The notes under the pieces are model-generated. The model was not told the DNA's origin. It searched no databases and worked only from the letters and a program-made list of their open reading frames with translations. This document shows positions 49,243 to 56,452 of a stretch of 64,000 nt of DNA, in pieces (position 1 is the first letter of the stretch; each line of letters starts with the position of its first letter). The DNA lies in the NCBI RefSeq assembly GCF_000385925.1, contig NC_021175.1, positions 1,247,501 through 1,311,500 on the forward strand. The letters are read 5' to 3'. The position numbers and the translations under genes are program-made. This DNA is from Streptococcus cristatus AS 1.3089 (GTDB lineage Bacteria > Bacillota > Bacilli > Lactobacillales > Streptococcaceae).

Positions 49243-51462
49243 TTATTTGCCAGAGGCGGACGAATTTTCTTCATCAACACGATCCGAAGAGCGATTGGAA
49301 CGCTTTTTCCTCCCTAAATCTGTTAATTTCTGGTTAGAATTTTCATTTTTTGAAGTAGATTTTTCAAAAATGTAGTTTTCGAATTGACTTTCAATTTCTG
49401 AAATATCTTGTCCGTATCGGCTCAAGCTATTCAAAAGAGGCATGCGACTATCTCTAATTTTTGGTTTAGGTGGGTAGGTTTTACCGATAATCCATCGATA
49501 AGCATTAGGTGAAACTTCTGTTCTAATATATGCCCAAAATAGCGGTAAGCTATAAAAATCTTCTTTATCAATCTCCAGAGTATATTTTGCCATTTCGCGG
49601 GCTTCATCAAGATTCAAGCCAAAAACAATTTTATTCGCAACATTGGATTCAATTCCAGCTTTTAGCTGAGGCGACATCTGGGCGAGGTGTTGGAAGCCAA
49701 TATTCCAGCCAACATTAAATTGGCGAGATTGCGAAAGTGCTTCGTCTAAGTTAGAATTGGGGATTCCTAAGAAACTCGGTGTTTCATCAATATAGATAAA
49801 GACCGATTGGCGTTTGCTTGGCTCAACCGAAGATTGGCGCAAAATTAACATCCAGAGCATGGAAGTGATTAGGCTACCAATTAGTCTCGCAGACTCTGAA
49901 CCAATCACGGCTTTATTAAGGGGAATCAATACAATCTTTCTAGATTGAAAAATTTCCACTAAACTAAAACTAGGTTTACTTTGTCCAAGCATAGCTCGAA
50001 GTTGCGGGCGAAGCAAAAACTGTCGGAATTTATTCAAAATGGGGTTTAACATCTGGTGACGTTGGGCTTCACTGAGTAGCTCAAACCAGTTCCAGAAACT
50101 TTCCAGCCCGATTGGGTCTTTCAGCTCTTTCAGTAGTTTATTGCGAAACTGCTTGTTAGTGAGTAAGCTCGGTAGCATGACTAAAGAAGTGTTTGGAATC
50201 CTAGCAAGAGTTAAAAAACTATGCGACAGAATATCCAGCGAGTAAATTCCAAAGTGTTCAGGATAAAGCCCTTTAAATAGCTCCAACAGATAGTCTGCAA
50301 TAACTTCGGGTTCAATGCCATATTTGGTGAGCTCAAAAGGGTTTATACCAACAATTCGTTTGGCGGTTGGCGAGATAACTACTATATCTTCATCATGTTC
50401 ATCTGGTGTGCGTTCTAAAAGTTCATGAGTTAGCTGACCTTTGGCATCTACCACAACTACACTATGATGTTTAGATTTTATATCTGATAAAATCAAGTGA
50501 CTCATGGCGGTGGTTTTCCCACAACCTGTTGAGCCGATAAAGACAGTGTGCTTTTTACCAGCTTGGGCTGAAATTTGAATTGGTCTTGGTTGACTTTCAA
50601 CCGTTTGCGCCAGACTTCGCTGAATCTTCCGACTAACATTGTAGCCCAAAGGCGGAGTTACTAATTTAGGGTGAACATTTGGCACACCTGCAATATTTTC
50701 TTCCCCAATAGGTAAAAGCATGAAACAGGCTAAGTCTGAGACAGATAAACTATATGGGAAAGACCAAGAGGGTTGTGCTTGATTAAGTTTTTGGATAGCT
50801 AACGGTTTTAATTCAATGGTTGCATTTGATTCCATCATGCGAAAACTACTAAGTAGGCTGTCCAAAAATTCTTTTGTTCGTAAAATACTGCGAGATTGGA
50901 CACCAAGACGAATTTCACACTTAAAAGTAGATTGATTCAATTTTTGGCGCATAAGCTTCTTGGAGCTTTCAGATAGCTCAGGAACATTATTTGTAATCAC
51001 TTGATACCATTTAGCGGATAAATTCGGCAAGTCTTTTGGCTGTGGGCGAGGTGGTGAGCCTACACCAATGACCAACTGAATAACCACTGTCTCATCTGGC
51101 TGAAGTATTTTTGAAATTGCAAGGCTTGAACGTATCATGTTTTCTACAGAGTCCGTTTTTAAAGCATAGTGAGACTCTTTGATGCTCACTAACCGCGCAA
51201 CTGAAATTTTTTCACGCTTTGTAGCTCTTGAAAACTGAATAGCTCGGTGCGATTGAATTAGTTGGCTGATATGTCGCTTGTCTTGTTCTTCTGTTCCTAA
51301 CAGATAGCGCACGCGATTTTTAGATAATCGAATTTCAAAAATAACCGCTTTGCGCCGACTTAGCCCCACCAGTTGACCCAACATAGATTTCACATCATCT
51401 ATCTCAAACGGGCGCATCCAGTTGAATTCGCTCCAAGATAAGGCTTCAAACTTATGTCTCAT
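49243..51462 (-). CDS. Conjugative DNA-transfer ATPase (TraG/VirD4/FtsK-like coupling protein)
   Basis: A 739-residue ATPase. The N-terminal about 280 residues are a mixed domain of unclear fold. Walker A is TVFIGSTGCGKTTAMSHL near residue 311, VVVVDAKGQLTHEL follows, and Walker B is FIYIDETPSFLG near residue 557. A further arginine- and glutamine-containing stretch, SQSRQFNVGWNIGFQHLAQM, matches the sensor motif of VirD4-type proteins. The start at 51462 is chosen over one four codons upstream because GGAGGT is 5 nt before it. No strong N-terminal membrane helix is visible, unlike classic VirD4; the adjacent 55-residue membrane protein may supply the anchor (inference). Confidence 0.85.
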   Translation of the reverse strand: MRHKFEALSWSEFNWMRPFEIDDVKSMLGQLVGLSRRKAVIFEIRLSKNRVRYLLGTEEQDKRHISQLIQSHRAIQFSRATKREKISVARLVSIKESHYALKTDSVENMIRSSLAISKILQPDETVVIQLVIGVGSPPRPQPKDLPNLSAKWYQVITNNVPELSESSKKLMRQKLNQSTFKCEIRLGVQSRSILRTKEFLDSLLSSFRMMESNATIELKPLAIQKLNQAQPSWSFPYSLSVSDLACFMLLPIGEENIAGVPNVHPKLVTPPLGYNVSRKIQRSLAQTVESQPRPIQISAQAGKKHTVFIGSTGCGKTTAMSHLILSDIKSKHHSVVVVDAKGQLTHELLERTPDEHDEDIVVISPTAKRIVGINPFELTKYGIEPEVIADYLLELFKGLYPEHFGIYSLDILSHSFLTLARIPNTSLVMLPSLLTNKQFRNKLLKELKDPIGLESFWNWFELLSEAQRHQMLNPILNKFRQFLLRPQLRAMLGQSKPSFSLVEIFQSRKIVLIPLNKAVIGSESARLIGSLITSMLWMLILRQSSVEPSKRQSVFIYIDETPSFLGIPNSNLDEALSQSRQFNVGWNIGFQHLAQMSPQLKAGIESNVANKIVFGLNLDEAREMAKYTLEIDKEDFYSLPLFWAYIRTEVSPNAYRWIIGKTYPPKPKIRDSRMPLLNSLSRYGQDISEIESQFENYIFEKSTSKNENSNQKLTDLGRKKRSNRSSDRVDEENSSASGK

Positions 51463-51464
51463 CT

Positions 51465-51632
51465 TTACCTCCATTCTTTAGATTTAATAATCCGAAAGGT
51501 AAACCAGCCAACAAAGATAAGGATAGCTCCTATAAATAAGACTTGCCAAACTTCCATTAGAAGTTTAACTGCCCAGTTGATAAGCCAAGCACAAGCAACA
51601 AATCCAAGAATATATGCCATTAGTTTTTTCAT
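51465..51632 (-). CDS. Two-helix small membrane protein of the transfer operon
   Basis: A 55-residue protein, MKKLMAYILGFVACAWLINW, with two membrane helices (about 5-25 and 29-48) and a basic tail ending KSKEWR. AAGGAG lies about 10 nt before the ATG. Its stop overlaps the ribosome binding site of the coupling ATPase, so the two are translationally linked. It could be the missing membrane anchor of that ATPase. No named family is recognised. Confidence 0.78.
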   Translation of the reverse strand: MKKLMAYILGFVACAWLINWAVKLLMEVWQVLFIGAILIFVGWFTFRIIKSKEWR

Positions 51633-51778
51633 AGCTGGTCTCCTTTCTGCTTTATTTATACAAGAAAATTAGGTAAAAGTTAAATTTCGCTGCCTTCAGT
51701 TTTTAGAGCGATTGGAATGAATTTTAAGCAATGAAACAGTAGTATATTTCAACATATTTTTCCTTTTGTCTAGTCCAA

Positions 51779-51988
51779 TCAAGGCTTTTGTTTTCTTTCG
51801 AATTTTCTCAATTCGGATTTTGCAACCAAGAAAAGTTGATTGATTTCTTGCTGTTTTTCCAGAAATTCCGCTAGGGCGATTTCTTCTTCGCTACAGTGCT
51901 TTTTATTTGCTTGTTTTGGTTTTTCGAACCAATCCCAAAGAAATACGGCAACAACGATAATTATAAAAGCTATAAAGTAATCCATCAT
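51779..51988 (-). CDS. Single-span small membrane protein
   Basis: A 69-residue protein with one N-terminal helix (YFIAFIIIVVAVFLWDWF) and a charged helical cytoplasmic part (SEEEIALAEFLEKQQEINQL) ending in basic residues. GAGGT is 6 nt before the first of two ATGs. Unrecognised. It lies 9 bp after the 86-residue gene in the same operon. The 146 bp between it and the 55-residue gene contain no frame I could support. Confidence 0.72.
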   Translation of the reverse strand: MMDYFIAFIIIVVAVFLWDWFEKPKQANKKHCSEEEIALAEFLEKQQEINQLFLVAKSELRKFERKQKP

Positions 51989-51997
51989 AAAGCTACC

Positions 51998-52258
51998 TCA
52001 TTTCATCTTTTCAGTAGCATAATAAGTGAACGCTTTTAGAATATAATCTGTATATGCTTTAGCTTCTGGCGTATTTTTGAGTATTTCAGACTGAGTAAGC
52101 GCCAGATTACCCACTTTATATAAAATATCGCTAGCGAGAAGCTCCAGAGCTTGATTATCTGCCATCGCTTCACTTAGTGTTTTAGCCACTTCTAACTGAT
52201 AGGGGCTAACAAGTTGAGGAAGGTCTACTTTTGGAATTGATTTTTGAATGTGATTCAT
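51998..52258 (-). CDS. Helical cytoplasmic protein, first gene of the transfer operon
   Basis: An 86-residue soluble protein (MNHIQKSIPKVDLPQLVSPY...) with predicted helices and no recognised domain. AAGGAG precedes the ATG. As the first gene behind the divergent promoter it may be a transfer accessory or regulator. Function unknown. Confidence 0.72.
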   Translation of the reverse strand: MNHIQKSIPKVDLPQLVSPYQLEVAKTLSEAMADNQALELLASDILYKVGNLALTQSEILKNTPEAKAYTDYILKAFTYYATEKMK

Positions 52259-52283
52259 GAGATTTCTCCTTTGATTTTGGTAT

Positions 52284-52319
52284 AATTGTTTTAAGTTAGC
52301 TAACTTATGGCTTTATTAT
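52284..52319. promoter_or_regulatory. Divergent promoter region with a 16-bp operator
   Basis: TAAGTTAGCTAACTTA (52292-52307) is a perfect 16-bp palindrome. On the plus strand it lies between TTAAGT (52291-52296) and TATTAT (52314-52319), spaced 17 bp. On the minus strand it covers the -35 zone of a promoter whose -10-like TATACC lies near 52279-52284. A dimeric repressor bound here could shut both directions. Confidence 0.65.
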
Positions 52320-52386
52320 AGAAAAGCCCAAGCGTGATTTGTTGCCAATAATTGTGCTAAAATCTTGCCGATTTCGGAGGTGCTTG

Positions 52387-53397
52387 ATGTTTGATATTCC
52401 TAGTCTATTTTCTATTATTTTAAAACATGCCAATAAAACGACTTGGTCTGATAGAAAGAAAGTTAGTGTAGGCTTATCACTTGCCTTACACGAAGACTCT
52501 TTGGCATATCTAGCGGACACAACTTTCAATAAATTATTTACAGGACAAAATAAAGGACGAACCCTTTACTGGAACGTCCAAGATGAGATAACAGAAAAAG
52601 CCTTTTCCAGCTACATCTTTCAAGCTGAGAAGCGACTAAGCGACACCAATTATAAAGAAAATAAGTTTTTGTTGGCTGATACATTAGAAGATTTTTTTGA
52701 ACTAATAGAAGAATCGCAAAATCTGTCAAAGTCTGTTTTATTAGGTTTAAAGCAGTCTTACAAGCTAAATCACCAAGACCGACCTTATCTTTTTCTGGCC
52801 GAATGTTTATTTTATGCATTAGCTTGCCAGCACAACAAACAGCAACAGTATATTGAGCCAGATTTTAGCCAAGAAACAGAAGTTGTCTCAAAACCATTAG
52901 AAGAACTTGTGTCACGAGCTAACGGTTATTCGAAGCGAATTACTCAAGACTTAAACCGTTTTTCAGAAGAAGAACTTCAACTGTTCAGAAAAATAGCACC
53001 ATTTACTTTTTATGACAATTCCTTTGACGAGTTTTCAGGCGAAGCTGTTTTTGATCACTACTTAATCTCACACGCTGACTTTTTAGATTTGTTCACTAAA
53101 TATGGCGTTAAAGGCAACGAAGTTTCACGCCTGATTGAATATGGTTTAATTTCTGGCGGTGGTAGACATGAGATAATTGTGGAAAAAGGAGAACTATCTG
53201 GCTTCCAGAATGATAACCTAGTTTTAACTTTCACTACTGATTCTGACGAAAGAATAACATTCGAATATAGCGCCTTCCACTTAACAGATACCGCCAAAGC
53301 TTTGATTGAGATTTTGGAGATTGAGACTAATGATGAGTTTTTTAGGGAGTTGGGAGATAAATTTAAAATAAAGTTAAAGGATTACCTATTGATATAG
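52387..53397 (+). CDS. Unknown 336-residue protein divergent from the transfer operon
   Basis: Starts MFDIPSLFSIILKHANKTTW, with GGAGG upstream of the ATG at 52387; the frame opens 16 codons earlier without an RBS. It is soluble and mostly helical. Part of the C-terminal half (FDHYLISHADFLDLFTKYGV, VSRLIEYGLIS, YSAFHLTDTAKALIEIL) resembles the end of DUF2806-type proteins, a weak call. The GVKGNEVSRLIEYGLI segment could be a winged helix. Placement across a shared operator suggests a regulator or a cargo protein; neither is shown. Confidence 0.7.
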   Translation: MFDIPSLFSIILKHANKTTWSDRKKVSVGLSLALHEDSLAYLADTTFNKLFTGQNKGRTLYWNVQDEITEKAFSSYIFQAEKRLSDTNYKENKFLLADTLEDFFELIEESQNLSKSVLLGLKQSYKLNHQDRPYLFLAECLFYALACQHNKQQQYIEPDFSQETEVVSKPLEELVSRANGYSKRITQDLNRFSEEELQLFRKIAPFTFYDNSFDEFSGEAVFDHYLISHADFLDLFTKYGVKGNEVSRLIEYGLISGGGRHEIIVEKGELSGFQNDNLVLTFTTDSDERITFEYSAFHLTDTAKALIEILEIETNDEFFRELGDKFKIKLKDYLLI

Positions 53398-53535
53398 AAA
53401 TATTGGGTGTAGATGATTTTTAAATTAAATACTATCCATACGCTATTTTTATTACAAAAATGTTTCGATACTATAAAGTATATGACAAAAAATATAAAGA
53501 TTTTTTAAAATTAACTAAATTATTCAGATAAAAGA

Positions 53536-53590
53536 TTGCTTATTTATTTGAATATGTGGTATAATGAATCTGAAAGATATTTTATCTTTT
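53536..53590 (+). promoter_or_regulatory. Upstream promoter and attenuator-like hairpin
   Basis: TTGCTT-18-TATAAT (extended -10, TGGTATAAT, ending 53565). A few bases into the predicted transcript there is a perfect hairpin AAAGATA-TTT-TATCTTT followed by T/A bases (53573-53590). It could end most transcripts at once. Confidence 0.5.
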
Positions 53591-53610
53591 AAAAACGTCT
53601 AATTTTAATA

Positions 53611-53639
53611 TTGACAAGTTAGAATGTTTTTGCTATAAT
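53611..53639 (+). promoter_or_regulatory. Consensus promoter TTGACA-17-TATAAT
   Basis: TTGACA (53611-53616) and TATAAT (53634-53639) with exactly 17 bp between: a perfect sigma-A consensus in AT-rich noncoding DNA. No gene of useful size follows on that strand. Confidence 0.85.
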
Positions 53640-53645
53640 CGAACG

Positions 53646-53750
53646 GTTATCATTTATTGAAAATTTATTCAGTTTGAATACAGAAACATCTGTTATTTAC
53701 GTATGGCAGATTAATTTTATACATCGTCTGCGCTTTTCTGAATTTTTTGA
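53646..53750 (+). ncRNA. Candidate small RNA with a three-way junction
   Basis: Predicted from the consensus promoter to a T-rich end. Closing stem ATTCAG (53667-53672) with CTGAAT (53738-53743), then TTTTTT. Inside are the hairpin ACAGA-AACA-TCTGT (53680-53693) and the stem GCAGA (53706-53710) / TCTGC (53727-53731). No open frame above about 16 codons. It resembles no RNA family I can name. Prediction only. Confidence 0.5.
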
Positions 53751-53776
53751 CAATTTAATAAAATGGTAACTCAAAT

Positions 53777-53852
53777 AAAAAACCACTTCCGAAAAACGAA
53801 AGTAGTTCTTTAACCGAGTAGTTTTATAAACTATTGCCGTAGTTTATAAAAT
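53777..53852. terminator. Terminator and hairpins behind the 147-residue gene
   Basis: On the minus strand, a perfect hairpin TTTATAAACTA / TAGTTTATAAA (about 53822-53852) is followed by AACTACTTTCG-TTTTT-CGGAAGTGGTT, then TTTTTTATTT. Between the two lies AACTACTCGGT, complementary to the mRNA leader (see 54368-54378). The remaining bases of 53398-53880 show no gene. Confidence 0.65.
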
Positions 53853-53879
53853 GAATCACATCTCCACCAGTGAGATTAA

Positions 53880-54323
53880 CTATTTATTACGGTTACGCTT
53901 ATCCTTGCGTAGCCGTTTTTTACTGCCTTTACATGGCGGTTCTTTATTTGAATTCTTCATAAACAATTCAATCAGAACTTCCAAAATTGGATAAGCTTTT
54001 TCAAAAACACTCATCAAAAGCAAATCAATATTTGGAGGATGAAGCACCAAAATCAGAATAATACTAATTGACAAGAATAACGCTTGTCGTATAGCTTTTT
54101 GTTTCTTCGTACCAGTTGTATCTAGCAATTTTTCCGAAGAACCCCACTTCTTTCGCAAAATCATATAAATGGATTCAAGAATTGAAGGAATCCTGATAAT
54201 GGATTGAGAATACAGAGCCTCTGGAGATTTTTGCCAAGCAGCAACTAGAGCAAAAGCATCTTTGCAGATACTACTCAGCTGATCTATGTGTGATACAGAG
54301 TCGCTTTTTCTAAAAAACAACAT
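53880..54323 (-). CDS. Small membrane protein with a basic tail, behind a structured leader
   Basis: A 147-residue protein, start MLFFRKSDSVSHIDQLSSIC. I choose 54323 because AAGGAGGTGG lies 6 nt upstream; the open frame continues further but without an RBS. Residues 1-80 are soluble and helical. A hydrophobic pair of segments covers about 80-125 (LFLSISIILILVLHPP and IDLLLMSVF...). The last 25 residues are strongly basic (GSKKRLRKDKRNRNK). No family is recognised. The long leader, hidden RBS and membrane location suggest a tightly held, possibly toxic product (inference). Confidence 0.68.
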   Translation of the reverse strand: MLFFRKSDSVSHIDQLSSICKDAFALVAAWQKSPEALYSQSIIRIPSILESIYMILRKKWGSSEKLLDTTGTKKQKAIRQALFLSISIILILVLHPPNIDLLLMSVFEKAYPILEVLIELFMKNSNKEPPCKGSKKRLRKDKRNRNK

Positions 54324-54328
54324 TGTAA

Positions 54329-54355
54329 CCACCTCCTTCTCAATAAAAGAGGTGG
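54329..54355 (-). promoter_or_regulatory. Shine-Dalgarno-sequestering hairpin
   Basis: On the mRNA, CCACCTC (54355-54349) is a perfect complement to GAGGTGG (54335-54329), with a 13-nt loop. GAGGTGG is the core of the ribosome binding site for the gene starting at 54323, so translation should be blocked unless the hairpin is opened. Confidence 0.7.
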
Positions 54356-54367
54356 AGAAAGTGACAC

Positions 54368-54378
54368 AACTACTCGGT
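54368..54378 (-). repeat. 11-bp inverted repeat across the 147-residue gene
   Basis: ACCGAGTAGTT on the minus strand here is matched by ACCGAGTAGTT on the plus strand at 53813-53823. In the mRNA this places perfectly complementary 11-mers in the 5' leader and the 3' trailer. Confidence 0.7.
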
Positions 54379-54395
54379 AGGAATAATAAAAGAAA

Positions 54396-54567
54396 GAGGA
54401 AACGCATTACATAGTAGCGCCCCAAAATTAGATGCGCACACATCAAAATCAGATTCATAGTTCCACAAGCCTAACTATACTAAATAGCAGGCGCTGCCAT
54501 GAGAAATGATTTTTAATGTATGGCTTCATCTAAATCTCAGAGCAATCTTTATATAATGCATTTCCTC
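54396..54567 (-). ncRNA. Structured leader RNA (~172 nt)
   Basis: Two stacked helices: 54396-54409 with 54554-54567 (14 pairs, one G-U on the minus-strand RNA) and 54410-54421 with 54490-54501 (12 positions, one G-U, one mismatch). The left arms are contiguous and the right arms are separated by a 52-nt side domain. Inside are hairpins ATAGTT/AACTAT (54457-54478) and GATG/CATC. It lies in the predicted 5' leader of the 147-residue gene. I cannot match it to a known riboswitch class. Confidence 0.6.
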
Positions 54568-54622
54568 GTTTTCTAACCTAGGAATATTTTAATGGTATAT
54601 ACCCCTAGAATTCCTTAATTTA

Positions 54623-54651
54623 ATTATTGCATAAGTTTGTCGTAATGTCAA
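54623..54651 (-). promoter_or_regulatory. Promoter TTGACA-17-AATAAT for the structured leader
   Basis: On the minus strand -35 TTGACA (54651-54646) and -10 AATAAT (54628-54623), spacer 17. Start near 54616 gives a leader of about 290 nt. Just downstream lies the palindrome GGTATATACC (54595-54604), a possible operator. Confidence 0.7.
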
Positions 54652-54823
54652 GATTGAATATATTACTTTCTAATGAAAATTTTATCTTTATTTCAATTTA
54701 ATTTTCTATTTTCTATGCTTTTTTCTTGTAACTTTCACTAAAATTCAAAGAAACACTATTTTGGGGACAAGAGAAAGCTCATAAGCATACTAAAATATTT
54801 AAATCCAAAGGACATATAGAATA

Positions 54824-54832
54824 TGATATAAT
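54824..54832 (+). promoter_or_regulatory. Extended -10 promoter for the DUF6161-like gene
   Basis: TGATATAAT with no clear -35. The leader of about 75 nt ends in AAGGAG 9 nt before the ATG. The stretch 54652-54823 shows nothing else I can name. Confidence 0.55.
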
Positions 54833-54914
54833 GAGTGTAAATAGGTATTCTTCTAGCTAATACTAATTAAGAGTCAATTTATTAATAGAAAGATAAAGCA
54901 GACAAGGAGTTTGA

Positions 54915-56207
54915 ATGGTCAAAAAAACTAACGCCCAAATTTCCAATTTTATGGATGAATATTTCTTATTCCAAATTAATAATAGTAACTATAGTCTAAA
55001 TTATGATCAACCAGAGATAACATTTTCTGATTTAGAGTCTATAATTCAATCTAATTATAAATACTGGAAACAAAAAAATGAGGAGAATGATCTAGCAACT
55101 CCTATTCTTGAAGAATGGACGAATTGGAAGACAAAATTTGAACAATTAAAAGATTTTCTCAAGAATAAGGACGAATTTAATTATCAAGAAATAGCTAATT
55201 TCTTATATAACTATTTCAGTTCGGATTATTCAAGTGAAGGTTCAACAGAAATAAGAATATATCGAATAGATGTTGATAGTCCAATCAATAAAGATAAAGA
55301 TATAGTAAGTATAAGATTGTTTATAGATTTTTACTTAAAAAGCTGGGCTACAAACTACCTGCTGGATGCTATAAGAAGTTATATTGAGATTGAAAAGAAT
55401 AAGAACAATATTGGTTACTATCTCTCATCTACTGAATCATATCGAAATTTGCCTGCTTTGTTTGTCCTCAACAGAGAAATACCTAAACTCAAAATTCCTA
55501 TCAAAGATATTCAAAATAAGCTAGTCCAGCCTGTTTCGGAATCTATAGACAATATAGCCAAAGAAACTGAAGAACACTTTAAACAAACAGCTAACTTAGT
55601 TGATAAAAATGATGAAAAAATTAGAGAAATTTTCATAGAACATTCTCGTGAAGTAGATGAATTTAAACACAATCTTGAACAATGGCAAAATAACAAAGAG
55701 ACATCTATAAAGATTTTAGAAGATACCTATGAGAAAAAACTACAGCTTGAAGTTCCCGAAAGATTATGGAAAGAGCGTTCAAAAAATTACAAAGTCAAAA
55801 CTAGGTGGTGGATGGGTGGTCTTGGAGTTTTTATCGTTGGACTGATATTTTCGGCAGGTAATTTATTGATTAGCATACATAACTATCTACAAGGAACGGA
55901 AAAAGATATTCCATTTATTTCACGATCCTTTATCTATGTCGCACTGATTTCTTTTTTGATATACCTTATTAGAATTATTATTAAGATTATTATTTCAAGT
56001 CAACATATGGCAATGGAATATGAACAAAAAGAAGCTTTAACAAGATTTTATCAAGCATTAGTTTATAATGGTAAAGATGTAGACAAGGAAGAACGCTTGA
56101 TAATTTTTAATGCTTTATTCAGTAAAACAGAAACAGGCCTTGTTAAGACAGATAACTCTGGAGAATCTGAAGCATTAATGGCCTTACTTTCTAAGACTAT
56201 AAAATAG
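54915..56207 (+). CDS. DUF6161-like membrane protein
   Basis: A 430-residue protein: a soluble N-terminal part (about 1-200), a coiled coil (about 205-290, EETEEHFKQTANLVDKNDEK and on), then two membrane helices (about 297-322 and 338-362). The C-terminal cytoplasmic tail includes MAMEYEQKEALTRFYQALVY. This layout matches my knowledge of DUF6161 proteins, but the call is by pattern. The function of that family is unknown to me. As cargo on a mobile element with a membrane effector-like design, a role in phage defence or exclusion is possible but unproven. Very AT-rich. Confidence 0.7.
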   Translation: MVKKTNAQISNFMDEYFLFQINNSNYSLNYDQPEITFSDLESIIQSNYKYWKQKNEENDLATPILEEWTNWKTKFEQLKDFLKNKDEFNYQEIANFLYNYFSSDYSSEGSTEIRIYRIDVDSPINKDKDIVSIRLFIDFYLKSWATNYLLDAIRSYIEIEKNKNNIGYYLSSTESYRNLPALFVLNREIPKLKIPIKDIQNKLVQPVSESIDNIAKETEEHFKQTANLVDKNDEKIREIFIEHSREVDEFKHNLEQWQNNKETSIKILEDTYEKKLQLEVPERLWKERSKNYKVKTRWWMGGLGVFIVGLIFSAGNLLISIHNYLQGTEKDIPFISRSFIYVALISFLIYLIRIIIKIIISSQHMAMEYEQKEALTRFYQALVYNGKDVDKEERLIIFNALFSKTETGLVKTDNSGESEALMALLSKTIK

Positions 56208-56249
56208 AGATAGTTATTTTAGCCGTCTTTTAATGTTTAAAGATATATA

Positions 56250-56282
56250 AACTCAGATTGTTTAGACTATTAGGTGTCACAC
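56250..56282. other. Internal copy of the right att half-site
   Basis: ACTCAGATTGTTTAGACT continuing ATTAGGTGTCAC then AC, in the same orientation as 58562-58595 (ACTCAGATTATTTTTAGACT, GCTGAGTGTCAG, AC). It suggests that an earlier right end of the element lay here and that 56283-58595 is a later addition. Confidence 0.6.
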
Positions 56283-56363
56283 TGTTTTTTCTTTTTTTGT
56301 AATTCATGGCAACATCGTGCACTAAACAATATACTATCAATACGAACATTACATAACCTATCA

Positions 56364-56394
56364 GACTTGCGAAAACCGCGAGTCTTTTCTTTTA
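56364..56394 (+). terminator. Terminator before the small recombinase gene
   Basis: GACTTGCG (56364-56371) pairs with CGCGAGTC (56377-56384, one G-U), followed by TTTTCTTTTA. It isolates the DUF6161-like transcript from the next module. Confidence 0.8.
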
Positions 56395-56421
56395 TCTAAG
56401 TTTTCTTCTAAAATATAGCTA

Positions 56422-56435
56422 CCCTGCTACAATAG
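56422..56435 (+). repeat. 14-bp inverted repeat bracketing the recombinase cassette (left)
   Basis: CCCTGCTACAATAG here, and its exact reverse complement CTATTGTAGCAGGG at 57299-57312. The left copy contains an extended -10 (TGCTACAAT) for the recombinase gene. The bracketed segment is 891 bp end to end. Confidence 0.7.
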
Positions 56436-56452
56436 TAAAGAAAGGAGAAATT

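Noticed and set aside
53700..54540. Possible pairing of GTATGGC in the candidate small RNA with GCCATAC in the structured leader
   Set aside because: Only 7 nt; about one or two such matches are expected by chance between sequences of this length.
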